From: Xylanibacter caecicola
Lineage (GTDB): Bacteria; Bacteroidota; Bacteroidia; Bacteroidales; Bacteroidaceae
Direction of reading: 5' to 3'
NCBI RefSeq assembly: GCF_013166515.1
Contig: NZ_JABKKJ010000010.1
Span: 1-64,000 of the forward strand
Length of the DNA stretch: 64,000 nt
The notes under the pieces were generated by a model, which worked only from the letters and a program-made list of their open reading frames with translations, was not told the DNA's origin and made no database searches. Below are positions 53,568-62,444 of the stretch, piece by piece. A program made the position numbers and the translations under genes. Positions within the stretch are counted from its first letter, which is position 1, and each line of letters opens with the position of its first letter.

Positions 53568-54569
53568 TTATTTGAGTAGTTTCCCGGTTACTTTCCCGCT
53601 TGCCGCACCGACCGCAGCCCCGGCGATTGACCCCGCCCGTGCCACGTTGCGGTTATAGGCAGACGTGCCGCCAGCCGACACAATCCAGCTTGCCACCGTA
53701 GGAATGGTGAAGTAGCCCACGATACCTATAATCATAAAGATTACATACACGGTGCTGCTCCCGTCAGGAATGAAATTCGGGTCTGAAAGTTCCTGAATGT
53801 CCTTTTGGAGCATCAGCGTTTGTATGCGTGCCAGCACGCTGCTGAACAAGTCAGACACGGGCAACCACAGGTAAATGGAGATATAGCGTGAAATCCACTG
53901 GGTCAGCGTGCTTTGGAAACCGTCATAGACGGAAATTGCAAACGCCAGCGGACCCAGTATTGAAAGCACAATCAGGAAGAACGTGCGCAGCGTGTCTATA
54001 ATCAGCCCCGCCGCCTGAAAGAGCATTTCCAACAGTTCCCTGAACCAGTCCCGGACGGACTTCTTGATATTGTAAGCCGCCCTGTCCATGTACATACCCG
54101 TCATAGTCACCATGTCGGAGGGCGACCAGCCCAGTTCTTCCAGTTGCCTGTCAAATTCCTCGTCCGATGCGAGGTAAGCCGTTTCGGGGCTTCGCATCAG
54201 GGCTTCATATTCCAGTCGGTCTTTTTGCGCCCGGTACTCGTTCATGTCGAAAGTCTGCGTTTCCATAAGCTGGTTGCACCCTTTCACCACAGGCGACAGC
54301 ACCGTGTTGATAGTCCCCAGCACGAACGTGGGAAAAAACATGATACACAGCCCCAGCGCAAAGGGACGCAGGAGCGGGTACACGTCTATGGGTTCGGCAC
54401 GTGCGAGCGACTGCCATACTTTGGCGGCTACATAGAACAGCGCACCCAGCCCGGCTATCCCTTTCGCTACCCCCGTCATGTTGCTGCACAAGGGCATCAT
54501 TTCATCGTAAAGAACCCGCAACACTTGGTGCAGGTTGTCAAAATCCACTGCTGCTAATAACATAGGCAT
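53568..54569 (-). CDS. traJ: Conjugal transfer protein TraJ (VirB6/TrbL-like)
   Basis: A 333-residue polytopic inner-membrane protein with five or more membrane helices and a Gly/Ala-rich end (SIAGAAVGAASGKVTG). It should form part of the inner-membrane DNA passage. The start may be ATG 54569 or 54563. Confidence 0.92.
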   Translation of the reverse strand: MPMLLAAVDFDNLHQVLRVLYDEMMPLCSNMTGVAKGIAGLGALFYVAAKVWQSLARAEPIDVYPLLRPFALGLCIMFFPTFVLGTINTVLSPVVKGCNQLMETQTFDMNEYRAQKDRLEYEALMRSPETAYLASDEEFDRQLEELGWSPSDMVTMTGMYMDRAAYNIKKSVRDWFRELLEMLFQAAGLIIDTLRTFFLIVLSILGPLAFAISVYDGFQSTLTQWISRYISIYLWLPVSDLFSSVLARIQTLMLQKDIQELSDPNFIPDGSSTVYVIFMIIGIVGYFTIPTVASWIVSAGGTSAYNRNVARAGSIAGAAVGAASGKVTGKLLK

Positions 54570-54582
54570 ACCGATTTATATG

Positions 54583-55209
54583 TTACCAGTAGCGTTCATC
54601 CGCCGAGCCGTAGAGAGCCAGCACCCGGTCGGTGTCGTTCTTCTTCTTTGCCCGCAGGTAGGACACGGATATGTTCTTGCGGGTGTAGTAGTTCACGAGG
54701 TTGCGGTAATTCAATAGGCTTCGGTAGGCATTATCAATAATAGCCAACCGTTCGGCATCCGTCAGCGACATACCCGTGATGTTCACTACATTCTTCAAGT
54801 CCTGCAACACGTCCGAGCTTTCCGACATCAGTTTGGCATAGCCGAACGATATTGCGGATAGTTCGTCAGGCGTGAAATTCGGGTCTGCCAGCATACTTTG
54901 GAAGTTGCGCACGTAGATTTCGGATATTTCCGCCACCAGTTCAATGGACTTCTTCACCTTGACACCGCCCTTGACCACGTCATGCACCGCTTTGAGCGCA
55001 TCGTAATATTTTTTACCCTGCTGGAAAATCTTCTGCGCTTCCATGAAGCCGTCCAGCGTGTTCTTGGCTGTGGTGGAAGTCTGCACTATCTGCTTGGTGG
55101 TGTTGATGATACCCTGTGCCAAGTTGCCGGGGTCTGACACCACCCACTGGGCGGATGCCTTGCCGATGAAGCAAAGGCATACCGCCATAAGGAGAATTGT
55201 TTTCTTCAT
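54583..55209 (-). CDS. traI: Conjugal transfer protein TraI (DUF4141)
   Basis: A 208-residue exported protein (signal residues 1-20, ending ASAQ) made mostly of long helices. It resembles the VirB5-like helical proteins of type IV systems, though the exact role in this family is not known. Confidence 0.88.
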   Translation of the reverse strand: MKKTILLMAVCLCFIGKASAQWVVSDPGNLAQGIINTTKQIVQTSTTAKNTLDGFMEAQKIFQQGKKYYDALKAVHDVVKGGVKVKKSIELVAEISEIYVRNFQSMLADPNFTPDELSAISFGYAKLMSESSDVLQDLKNVVNITGMSLTDAERLAIIDNAYRSLLNYRNLVNYYTRKNISVSYLRAKKKNDTDRVLALYGSADERYW

Positions 55210-55220
55210 GTTCCTGATTT

Positions 55221-57734
55221 TTAAGTTGTTGATGATTGGGGACTGCGTTTGCTTTCCGCAAGCCGCTTGATAGCCAGTTCAAGGTTGCCGCCCAGCTTCT
55301 CGGCGAGGGCGAACAGTTCCATTTTCTCGCTTTCCTCTGTCGTGAACGTGAAATATTCTTCCAACGAAACTTCCGTGGCATATACCGCCGACTGCGTGCC
55401 GCCCAGTGAGAAGAAAACTTCCTTGTACTTCCGTCCGGGATGGTTCGCCATGTTGATAGACAATATCTGCGAACGCTCCTTGTCGGTCAGTCCAAGCAGG
55501 TTTTGTATGCTGTCAAACTTGTTGAGATGTTTTCGCTGGTCTAACAAAATCTTGCAGTCCGAGTTATTGATGATACTCTCTTTCACTATGGGCGAGGAAA
55601 TAATATCTTCCACTTCCTGCGTTACCACAATCGCTTCCCCGAAATACTTCCTGACGGTTTTGTACAGATATTTTATGTAGTCCGCCATGTTCGCCGATGC
55701 AATCGCTTTCCACGCTTCCTCGATTAGTATTAATTTCCTTATTCCCTTTAACTTGCGCATCTTGTTGATGAACGCTTCCATGATGATGATAGTCGTTATC
55801 GGGAATAAAATCTTGTGGTCTTTGATGTTATCCAATTCAAAGACAATGAAACGTTTATGCAGCAAATCCAGCTCCTTGTCGGAGTTCAGCAAATAGTCAT
55901 ACTCGCCACCCTTGTAATAGGGTTCAAGTACGTTCAGGAAGTTGTCTATGTCGAAATCCTTTTCCCTGACGTTCTTCTGTTCAAGCTGTCGGCGGTAATC
56001 ATCCCGGACAAACTCGTAGAACGTGTTGAAGCAGGGCGTTACCGACCTGTCGCCCGTGATACGTTCGATATAGGCACTTACCGCATTGGACAACGCCACT
56101 TCTTCCGACCGCTTGGGGGCTTCATCGTCCCGCTTCCACAGGGTGAGTATAAGTGTTTTTATACTCTCTTTCTTTTCGATGTCAAATACCCCGTCCTCGA
56201 CATAGAACGGGTTGAACGCTATCGGGTTCTCGTTGGTGTAGGTGAAATAAATCCCGTCCTCGCCGTGCGTGCGGTTGTGGATAAGCTGGGACAGTCCCAA
56301 GTAGCTGTTACCCGTATCGACCAGCAGCACGTGCGCCCCCTGCTCGTAATACTGGCGCACCATGTGGTTGGTGAAGAAAGACTTCCCGCTACCGCTCGGC
56401 CCAAGTATGAACTTGTTGCGGTTGGTGGTGATGCCTTTCTTCATGGGCAAATCCGATATGTCGATGTGCAGCGGGCGACCGCTCACCCTGTCCACCATTT
56501 TGATACCGAACGGGGAAAGCGAACTCTTGTAGTTCGTTTCTTCCACGAACAGGCAGAGAGCCTGCCCCAAGAACGTGTAGAAACTTTCCTCTGCCGGGAA
56601 GTCGGCTTCGTTGCCGGGTATACCCGCCCAAAAGAGCGTGGGCGTGTCGGTGGTGTTGTGGCGTGGCTTGCACTCCATTAGCGCAAGCTGGCTTCCCACA
56701 TCGTTGCGTATGCGTTTGAGTTCGTCCCTGTCGTCACTCCATGCCATGACGTTGCAGTGGCAACGCACCGAGACAAGCCCCTTGCTGTGGGCTTCGTTCA
56801 GGTACTCGTCTATCCACTCCTTGTTCACTTGGTTGGCACGGGAGTAGCGGGAGAGCGATTGCATATTCCGGGCGGTCTGCTCGAAATTCTTCAGGTTTTC
56901 GGCGTGGTCGTCTATGAAGATGAACTGGTTATAGACGTGATTACACGACAACAGCACGCCCACAGGGGCGGCGAATGACAGTCGGCAGTCGCTTCTGTCG
57001 GTGGACAGTTTCTCAAATCGGCAGTCCGTCCCGACCTTTCCGGGCAAATCTTCCACGTCCGAGAGCGTGTGCAGGCACAGTATATCGTCCCCGATACGCA
57101 TTTCTTCCGGGTACAGCCCGATGTCTTTCAGGCAAGTAGTGTCGGTTTGCGAGAGCGAGAAGTATTTCTCGATGATGCCCGCCTTTCCGTCCTGCCCGGT
57201 GATTTCCGATGCCGCCAGCCGGGTAAGCGTGACAAACCCGCTGTCGTTCATAATCCTTTCAAACTGCCCGACCGCTTCGATGAACTTTGCCGCCGCTTCC
57301 TTGTCGGCTATCTCCTGCGGGACAATCCTGCCCCGGCAGAGGGTGGAGAAGTCGCTCTGTCGGCGGCTTCTCTCCCTTGTCGTCTTTGTCAGGAACAGGT
57401 AGCAGTAATGGTTCAGGAACGGGCGTTCATTGAAATGCCGTTCAAAGGAGCGGCTTAAAAAACTAAGTTCGTCCCTTTCGGTGTCGGGCTGGTAGTTCTC
57501 CTTGATGAAGAAGTCCTGCTTGTGTACTATGGAGTAGTCGGGCAACACCTTGATTGCCTTGTACCATGCCGAATGTATGGCTTCGTACTCGGCACTGGTG
57601 ACGGTGAACAGTTCGGGCAGTTCCACCCTGAAAGCCACCGTTATGTCCGCATCCTTTGAAATGATGCAGCCGTTCTCCACCGCCAAAAGTGGAAATTTTC
57701 GTTCCAGCGTGGTAGCCTTTAATGTATTCCTCAT
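55221..57734 (-). CDS. traG: Conjugal transfer ATPase TraG (VirB4-like)
   Basis: An 837-residue cytoplasmic ATPase that powers pilus and channel assembly. Walker A GPSGSGKS is near residue 446, Walker B LILIEEAW near residue 668, and the C-terminal region has the HerA/VirB4 features. The N-terminal half is the VirB4 CagE-type domain. ATG 57734 overlaps the TGA of the traF remnant (ATGA), showing the original coupling. Confidence 0.96.
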   Translation of the reverse strand: MRNTLKATTLERKFPLLAVENGCIISKDADITVAFRVELPELFTVTSAEYEAIHSAWYKAIKVLPDYSIVHKQDFFIKENYQPDTERDELSFLSRSFERHFNERPFLNHYCYLFLTKTTRERSRRQSDFSTLCRGRIVPQEIADKEAAAKFIEAVGQFERIMNDSGFVTLTRLAASEITGQDGKAGIIEKYFSLSQTDTTCLKDIGLYPEEMRIGDDILCLHTLSDVEDLPGKVGTDCRFEKLSTDRSDCRLSFAAPVGVLLSCNHVYNQFIFIDDHAENLKNFEQTARNMQSLSRYSRANQVNKEWIDEYLNEAHSKGLVSVRCHCNVMAWSDDRDELKRIRNDVGSQLALMECKPRHNTTDTPTLFWAGIPGNEADFPAEESFYTFLGQALCLFVEETNYKSSLSPFGIKMVDRVSGRPLHIDISDLPMKKGITTNRNKFILGPSGSGKSFFTNHMVRQYYEQGAHVLLVDTGNSYLGLSQLIHNRTHGEDGIYFTYTNENPIAFNPFYVEDGVFDIEKKESIKTLILTLWKRDDEAPKRSEEVALSNAVSAYIERITGDRSVTPCFNTFYEFVRDDYRRQLEQKNVREKDFDIDNFLNVLEPYYKGGEYDYLLNSDKELDLLHKRFIVFELDNIKDHKILFPITTIIIMEAFINKMRKLKGIRKLILIEEAWKAIASANMADYIKYLYKTVRKYFGEAIVVTQEVEDIISSPIVKESIINNSDCKILLDQRKHLNKFDSIQNLLGLTDKERSQILSINMANHPGRKYKEVFFSLGGTQSAVYATEVSLEEYFTFTTEESEKMELFALAEKLGGNLELAIKRLAESKRSPQSSTT

Positions 57735-57820
57735 GTTCTTTCTTCCTTTCTTCTTTTGTAGTTGAACAGCCGGGGTATCGCCTTTCGGCTGATAATGAAG
57801 CGTGGAACTGCAATATATGT
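57731..57820 (-). pseudogene. traF: 3' remnant of traF (DUF4133)
   Basis: Reading the minus strand into the TGA that overlaps the traG start gives the C-terminal tail VPRFIISRKAIPRLFNYKRR and then KEERT. This matches the basic tail of TraF, as I remember it from CTnDOT-type systems. The membrane domain and everything upstream (traA-E) are missing; beyond about 57820 the frame runs into AT-rich foreign sequence. Confidence 0.75.
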
Positions 57821-57992
57821 TTTAAAAAGAGGAAAAAGAAGTAAGAATTGAAAAGAAAAGCATAACAAAAGCAAATATAACCACTAATTTACAGCGCTTT
57901 ATGTGGTATCAATTTCGGGATTGACTTCTTAATTTGTTTTAATCCGTTTCAAGTTTCTTCGGGATATATGGGAACATATACGGGAATTTATA

Positions 57993-58000
57993 TACCTTTG
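57993..58000 (+). promoter_or_regulatory. Predicted -7 element (TACCTTTG) of the first tandem integrase
   Basis: Perfect TAnnTTTG, part of TATATACCTTTG, 20 bases before the gene start and a few bases after GGGATATATGGGAAC repeats. Confidence 0.65.
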
Positions 58001-58020
58001 CGATGTAAACCAAAAACGCA

Positions 58021-59325
58021 TTGCCGATGAAAGTTTCCGTCTATCTGAAAAAGTGTTCCTCTACGACCTCGAACATCTGTTTCCGTGTCCGTGAGAAGAA
58101 TGTTGATATAAAGGTGGTTTCGCCTCTTACAGTCCATGACAAGTACTGGGATGCAGATACCCTAAGTTATAAACGCACGACAGCCGTACCTGCCACCGAC
58201 CAGAAACGCCTGCCCGAACAGATTGCCGCCATTATCGAGAAAGTGGAGAAGACCTTTTCGGACAAGGCGGACAGCAAATGGCTGAAGCAGGTTATCGAAG
58301 ATGTGCTGTATCCTGCCCGTGCCTTCGAACGCAACCATCCGAACCTGCTCTACCGTGTTCATGAATATCTGGAGAAGTACGAAGGGGCTGATAGAACCAA
58401 AGAGCATATCATACGTTTCGAGCGCAAGATGTCCCGCTATCACGACTACCAACGTGAAATACTGGGCAATCGTGACTTCACGCTCTTTGTGGAGACTGTC
58501 ACACTGGAACAGATGAACGGTTTCCGGGATTATGTCGCGAATGAGTACCTGCTGCGTCTGGAGCATCCTGAGTTCTATGTTCCCCGTATGCTTATCAACC
58601 ACAAACCCAAGCCGCTTTCCAACACGACCGTCATCAACATCATGAACTTCTTCTGTACATTCCTGCACTGGTGCAAGAGGATGAAGTATTCCGACAACGA
58701 GGTGTATGCACTTTACGGCTGCAAGGAACCGACATACGGGGACCCGTTCTACCTTACTTCGGAGGAAAGGAATGTCCTGTACGATGCGGATTTGAGTGAC
58801 AATCCTAAACTGGCGGTCATCCGGGATATATTCGTGTTCCACTGCTATATCGGCTGTCGCGTCGGAGACCTTTACCGGCTGACAAGGGAAAACATCAAGG
58901 ACGGCTTTCTGGAATATATGCCACAGAAAACGAAAAAGTGTCAGGCAAAGACAGTCAGAGTCCCCTTGCACGAAAAGGCCTTGAAGATACTGGAACGCTA
59001 TGATGTAAACGCGGACAGGCTGTTTCCTTTCAAGCCCATACATACCTATAATCTTGGCATACGAGAACTTTTGAAGTATTGTGGCATTGACCGTATGGTC
59101 ACCATCCTTGACACGCACGGCTATAATACCGTACAAAAACCATTGTATGAAATCGCCAGCAGCCATACGGCACGCAAGACCTTTGTAGGCAACCTGTACA
59201 AACAGGTCCCCGATCCGAATCTGATCGCTTCCCTGTCGGGACACGTGGAAGGAAGCCGGGCGTTCAGGCGATACCGCACCATAGACGATGACATGAAGCG
59301 GAAACTGGTAGAAATGATAAACTAA
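58021..59325 (+). CDS. Tyrosine recombinase, first of a tandem pair
   Basis: A 434-residue recombinase. Unlike the IntDOT-type enzymes in this window, its catalytic box keeps the first Arg (GCRVGDLYRL, near residue 281). HxxR is HTARKTFVGN near 380, and the end SGHVEGSRAFRRYRTI supplies His and Tyr. The N-terminal domain (SVYLKKCSSTTSN) is an arm-binding type. The next gene is a homologue starting 13 bases downstream. Confidence 0.92.
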   Translation: MPMKVSVYLKKCSSTTSNICFRVREKNVDIKVVSPLTVHDKYWDADTLSYKRTTAVPATDQKRLPEQIAAIIEKVEKTFSDKADSKWLKQVIEDVLYPARAFERNHPNLLYRVHEYLEKYEGADRTKEHIIRFERKMSRYHDYQREILGNRDFTLFVETVTLEQMNGFRDYVANEYLLRLEHPEFYVPRMLINHKPKPLSNTTVINIMNFFCTFLHWCKRMKYSDNEVYALYGCKEPTYGDPFYLTSEERNVLYDADLSDNPKLAVIRDIFVFHCYIGCRVGDLYRLTRENIKDGFLEYMPQKTKKCQAKTVRVPLHEKALKILERYDVNADRLFPFKPIHTYNLGIRELLKYCGIDRMVTILDTHGYNTVQKPLYEIASSHTARKTFVGNLYKQVPDPNLIASLSGHVEGSRAFRRYRTIDDDMKRKLVEMIN

Positions 59326-59338
59326 GGAGGAAATATAT

Positions 59339-60670
59339 ATGAAAGTAACGGCATTCATCAGAAAGACATCGGCCAAGAACAATGTGACGGATCTGGCACG
59401 TGTCTATTTCCGTGTCCGGGATATTGGCGGAGTCGATATAAAAGCGGCAAGCGAGCTTTCCATCAGCCCCAATCACTGGAGCGCGGAGAAACAGGGTTAC
59501 AAGCCACGTGTGGCTCTGGTATCGGAAGAGAAGCGGATGAACTTTGACAGGGACATCCAGCAAATCACCCACCTTATCACAAAGGAGTACCACCGTGGTG
59601 TGGACGGGAACTGGCTGAAAAGACTGATAGAGGAATACCACCATCCCGACATCAACGCAAGGGGCGGCAACAAAGCCGAAGAATACCATCTCGTCTATCA
59701 GATCAGACGGTATATCGCAGAAAACACTTTGGCGGACGACAGCTACAAGCACCATCTTGGCAATATAGACAAGATAAGCCGTTACGAGCGTTTCCAGCAT
59801 GAAGTACTGCACCGTAGAGGCTTTAAGTTGTGTATTGACACGATTACCGCCGATGATTTGCGGGAGTTCAAGAGCTGGCTACAGGAGGAACATAATCTTG
59901 CCGGACAATATCCATTGTTCTATAAGGATGTGGAAAAGCAGAAATACGAGCAAATCCGCTCCGAGAACAGCATTACAGGCTATTTTTACCGGATAAGGAC
60001 GGTTGTCAAGTGGTGCATCAAGCGCGGGCTGACAAGAAACAATCCGTTTGACCAGTACCAGATAGCCCAACCTATGTACGGCGACCCGTTTTATCTGACC
60101 CTCGAAGAGAGGGACAGGGTTTACTATGCCGACCTGAGCGGTCTGGGGGCCACCCATCCGGTCTATCGGGACATATTCATGTTCCAGTGCCTGATCGGTT
60201 GCCGCGTCAGCGACCTGAACAGACTGACCAAAGCCAATGTCGTGGACGGATGTGTGGAATATATTCCACAGAAGACCAAAATGGAACACACCAATACAGT
60301 CAGAGTTCCGCTCAACCAAAAGGCTTTGGACATACTGGAGAGATATAAGGACTTGGAAGACGCATTACTTCCCCGGTTCTCTCATTTCGGTTACAACAAG
60401 AAGATAAAGGAGATTCTCAAATATGTGGGCATAGACCGCATGGTGAGAGTCCTCGACTCGAAAACACGCGAGGATGTGGCACGGCCTCTATACGAGGTGG
60501 CAACCACCCATACGGCACGAAAGACTTTTATAGGCAACTTATATAAGCAGGTCAAAGACCCGAACCTGATCGCCTCCATGTCGGGGCATTCGGAAGGCAG
60601 CCGGGCTTTTGTACGATACCGCAAGATTGATGACGATATGAAAAAGGAACTGGTAAACCTATTGGATTGA
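59339..60670 (+). CDS. Tyrosine recombinase, second of a tandem pair
   Basis: A 443-residue protein clearly homologous to its upstream neighbour, with GCRVSDLNRLT, HTARKTFIGN and SGHSEGSRAFVRYRKI. Its start has AAGGAGGAAAT, an unusually strong Shine-Dalgarno for Bacteroidota. Pairs of recombinases can act together on one att site or control excision; which applies here is unknown. Confidence 0.92.
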   Translation: MKVTAFIRKTSAKNNVTDLARVYFRVRDIGGVDIKAASELSISPNHWSAEKQGYKPRVALVSEEKRMNFDRDIQQITHLITKEYHRGVDGNWLKRLIEEYHHPDINARGGNKAEEYHLVYQIRRYIAENTLADDSYKHHLGNIDKISRYERFQHEVLHRRGFKLCIDTITADDLREFKSWLQEEHNLAGQYPLFYKDVEKQKYEQIRSENSITGYFYRIRTVVKWCIKRGLTRNNPFDQYQIAQPMYGDPFYLTLEERDRVYYADLSGLGATHPVYRDIFMFQCLIGCRVSDLNRLTKANVVDGCVEYIPQKTKMEHTNTVRVPLNQKALDILERYKDLEDALLPRFSHFGYNKKIKEILKYVGIDRMVRVLDSKTREDVARPLYEVATTHTARKTFIGNLYKQVKDPNLIASMSGHSEGSRAFVRYRKIDDDMKKELVNLLD

Positions 60671-60725
60671 CCGTTTCCCTCTTTTCTAATATCCCCTTTT
60701 ATACTTGCCAATAATATAATACACT

Positions 60726-61874
60726 ATGAATATGGATGAACGAAAATTGACATACGACCAGTTCAAGGCGGATATCCTTCATTGGAAGAACACGCACAGA
60801 GAGGAATACAACCGTTTCGCGCGACTGATGACAAACGGGGACGAGAGGCAGTACCTTGACATCTGTAAGGCCATATTCAGACAACTGCCCAGAATCAAGA
60901 CTGAATGGGAGTTATGTTGGGATGATGACAGTAAGGGGAATTTTGAGAATATAGACCTCATGTTCAAAGAGGATGCAGTACCCAAGCGAATAGTGGAGTT
61001 ATACCATGAACAGAGGGAGGAGAGTAATCCTTTGCATGATACAGCTCCGGCCACATTATGGGACAGGATAAAATCCATTTTCAGCAGCAAGCCCGAAGAA
61101 CCGCGCATTATCCTTTCAGCACCTCTTGTGTTGAGTTGGCTGTACTACGGAAAGAGTTTCGAGGCGATGGTCAGCATGGTCAGCAAACAGGCAGGGAGTC
61201 CGGAAGCAGACGAAGCGGACAGACAAAGCTGTTCTTTTGTTACCCGACAAATCATTAGCGTATCCATCAAAAGTGGTTTCCGTACCCGTGCCGACTGGGA
61301 CGAATACTTCGCCATGAACGAAGCCATTAAAGAAAATCGCATCGGTGAATGGGCGTTGCAATCCGCAACAGCCGAAATGGAATCCGATACAGACAGGAAC
61401 GTTGGTGGCGCGGAATCAACAGATTCCGGCATTGATGCAGTATCAAAGATACAGCGTACAGCCGGAAAGAAAAAGATACAGGAACGACCTCTTATAGATT
61501 ATCTTAATTGCAAGAACAAAACGGAGGTCCTACAATGTCTCCGCAGTTTTGTTTCCATTAACAGGAGTGCCGTCCATCAGGCATTGCCGTACTATGTACT
61601 GAAAGAATTGCGACTGGTGGACGGTATGCATACCGCCAAAGAATACAGCGTTGGATTGACCCTGCAATTTCCGGATTTGCCGTCTTTGAAGAGCGAAAGT
61701 GCCATACGACAGGCCGTCGGATCCCTGAAAACGGCAAGGCACATAATCAAGGACGGGAAAGACCAGTCCGCACTACTTATAGAAAGTGACGAAAACCGGG
61801 AACTATTCCGGACATTGACAGAGGAAATCAGTGGCATTATCAGAACAGATGAAGAAACAGATATTGCAGAATAA
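60726..61874 (+). CDS. DUF6043-like hypothetical protein
   Basis: A 382-residue cytoplasmic protein. The N-terminal part is helical and polar, with a hydrophobic helix near residue 135 (LSAPLVLSWLYYGKSFEAMV). The C-terminal part (residues 255-370) looks like a helical domain. I recall DUF6043 in this gene position of Bacteroides elements; the role is unknown. Start at ATG 60726 or 60732. Confidence 0.65.
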   Translation: MNMDERKLTYDQFKADILHWKNTHREEYNRFARLMTNGDERQYLDICKAIFRQLPRIKTEWELCWDDDSKGNFENIDLMFKEDAVPKRIVELYHEQREESNPLHDTAPATLWDRIKSIFSSKPEEPRIILSAPLVLSWLYYGKSFEAMVSMVSKQAGSPEADEADRQSCSFVTRQIISVSIKSGFRTRADWDEYFAMNEAIKENRIGEWALQSATAEMESDTDRNVGGAESTDSGIDAVSKIQRTAGKKKIQERPLIDYLNCKNKTEVLQCLRSFVSINRSAVHQALPYYVLKELRLVDGMHTAKEYSVGLTLQFPDLPSLKSESAIRQAVGSLKTARHIIKDGKDQSALLIESDENRELFRTLTEEISGIIRTDEETDIAE

Positions 61875-61906
61875 GGTAAAATAAGGCTGTTTTATATTGT
61901 CATGCA

Positions 61907-61934
61907 GTCTTAAATTGTCATGACGATTTAAGAC
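61907..61934. promoter_or_regulatory. Palindromic operator candidate
   Basis: GTCTTAAAT (61907-61915) and ATTTAAGAC (61926-61934) are exact complements around TGTCATGACG, itself nearly palindromic. It lies upstream of a TACTTTTG -7 match (61970-61977), the position of a repressor site. Confidence 0.5.
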
Positions 61935-61969
61935 AAAGTATTATATATCAATTAGTTTTAATTCATACA

Positions 61970-61977
61970 TACTTTTG
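61970..61977 (+). promoter_or_regulatory. Predicted -7 element (TACTTTTG) upstream of the HTH gene
   Basis: Perfect TAnnTTTG, 114 bases before the HTH gene. A hairpin GCACCG/CGGTGC (61977-62011) followed by TTCTCTTTT overlaps it and could instead be a terminator of the preceding gene. Confidence 0.45.
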
Positions 61978-62090
61978 CACCGTCAATCCTTTCCCCGAAG
62001 GTTGGCGGTGCTTCTCTTTTACAAGCCATCGGGAGTGAGGCATCAGGGAACTTTTACAGATGGTCGTGATAAATTTCAAAACTGACATTT

Positions 62091-62444
62091 ATGATTACCA
62101 TAGAAACTCTGGTCGAACAGGGAGCTAATGTAAAACTGGAAATTACTCCCTCGGACCTCAAGATGTTTGCCGAATCCATCGTACAGCGTACCATCCTGGC
62201 ACAGCAGGAAGAGCAGAAGGCAGTAATGCAGCGTGAAGCGGAAGAAGTCTATCTCAACACGAAGCAAGTCCGGGAACTGCTGGACGTATGCGAAGGCACG
62301 CTCAACCTGTGGGCGAAGCGCGGCTACCTCGTGCCTGTCAAGGTAGGCAACAAGAACATGTATGCCAAGTCCGATGTACGCCGCGTGCAGACAGGGGGCA
62401 AGTCCGAAAGTGTAACATCCTATTGCAAGAGGAAAAATGGCTGA
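62091..62444 (+). CDS. Helix-turn-helix (excisionase-like) protein
   Basis: A 117-residue protein with a helical N-terminal half and a MerR/excisionase-type HTH at residues 56-100 (YLNTKQVRELLDVCEGTLNLWAK). Such proteins control excision or transfer in Bacteroides elements. It overlaps the next gene's start by 8 bases, so translation is coupled. Confidence 0.8.
   Translation: MITIETLVEQGANVKLEITPSDLKMFAESIVQRTILAQQEEQKAVMQREAEEVYLNTKQVRELLDVCEGTLNLWAKRGYLVPVKVGNKNMYAKSDVRRVQTGGKSESVTSYCKRKNG

Larger units (their letters stand above)
44340..57820. mobile_element. CTnDOT-like conjugative transposon, left part (truncated)
   Basis: Begins at the 3' end of tRNA-Ser and contains an IntDOT-like integrase, ardA, DUF3873 and accessory genes, then a minus-strand tra operon from traF (3' remnant) to traQ. 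The other att end and the genes traA-F, mobilization and regulation are not visible, because another element starts within traF. Whether the remainder continues beyond the window is unknown. Confidence 0.8.

Noticed and set aside
57463..57813. 116-residue minus-strand ORF overlapping the traG start
   Set aside because: Reads in another frame than traG and traF; the correct traF frame ends at the TGA overlapping the traG ATG.
58162..59382. 406-residue minus-strand ORF
   Set aside because: Exactly antisense to the first tandem recombinase, whose motifs are complete on the plus strand.
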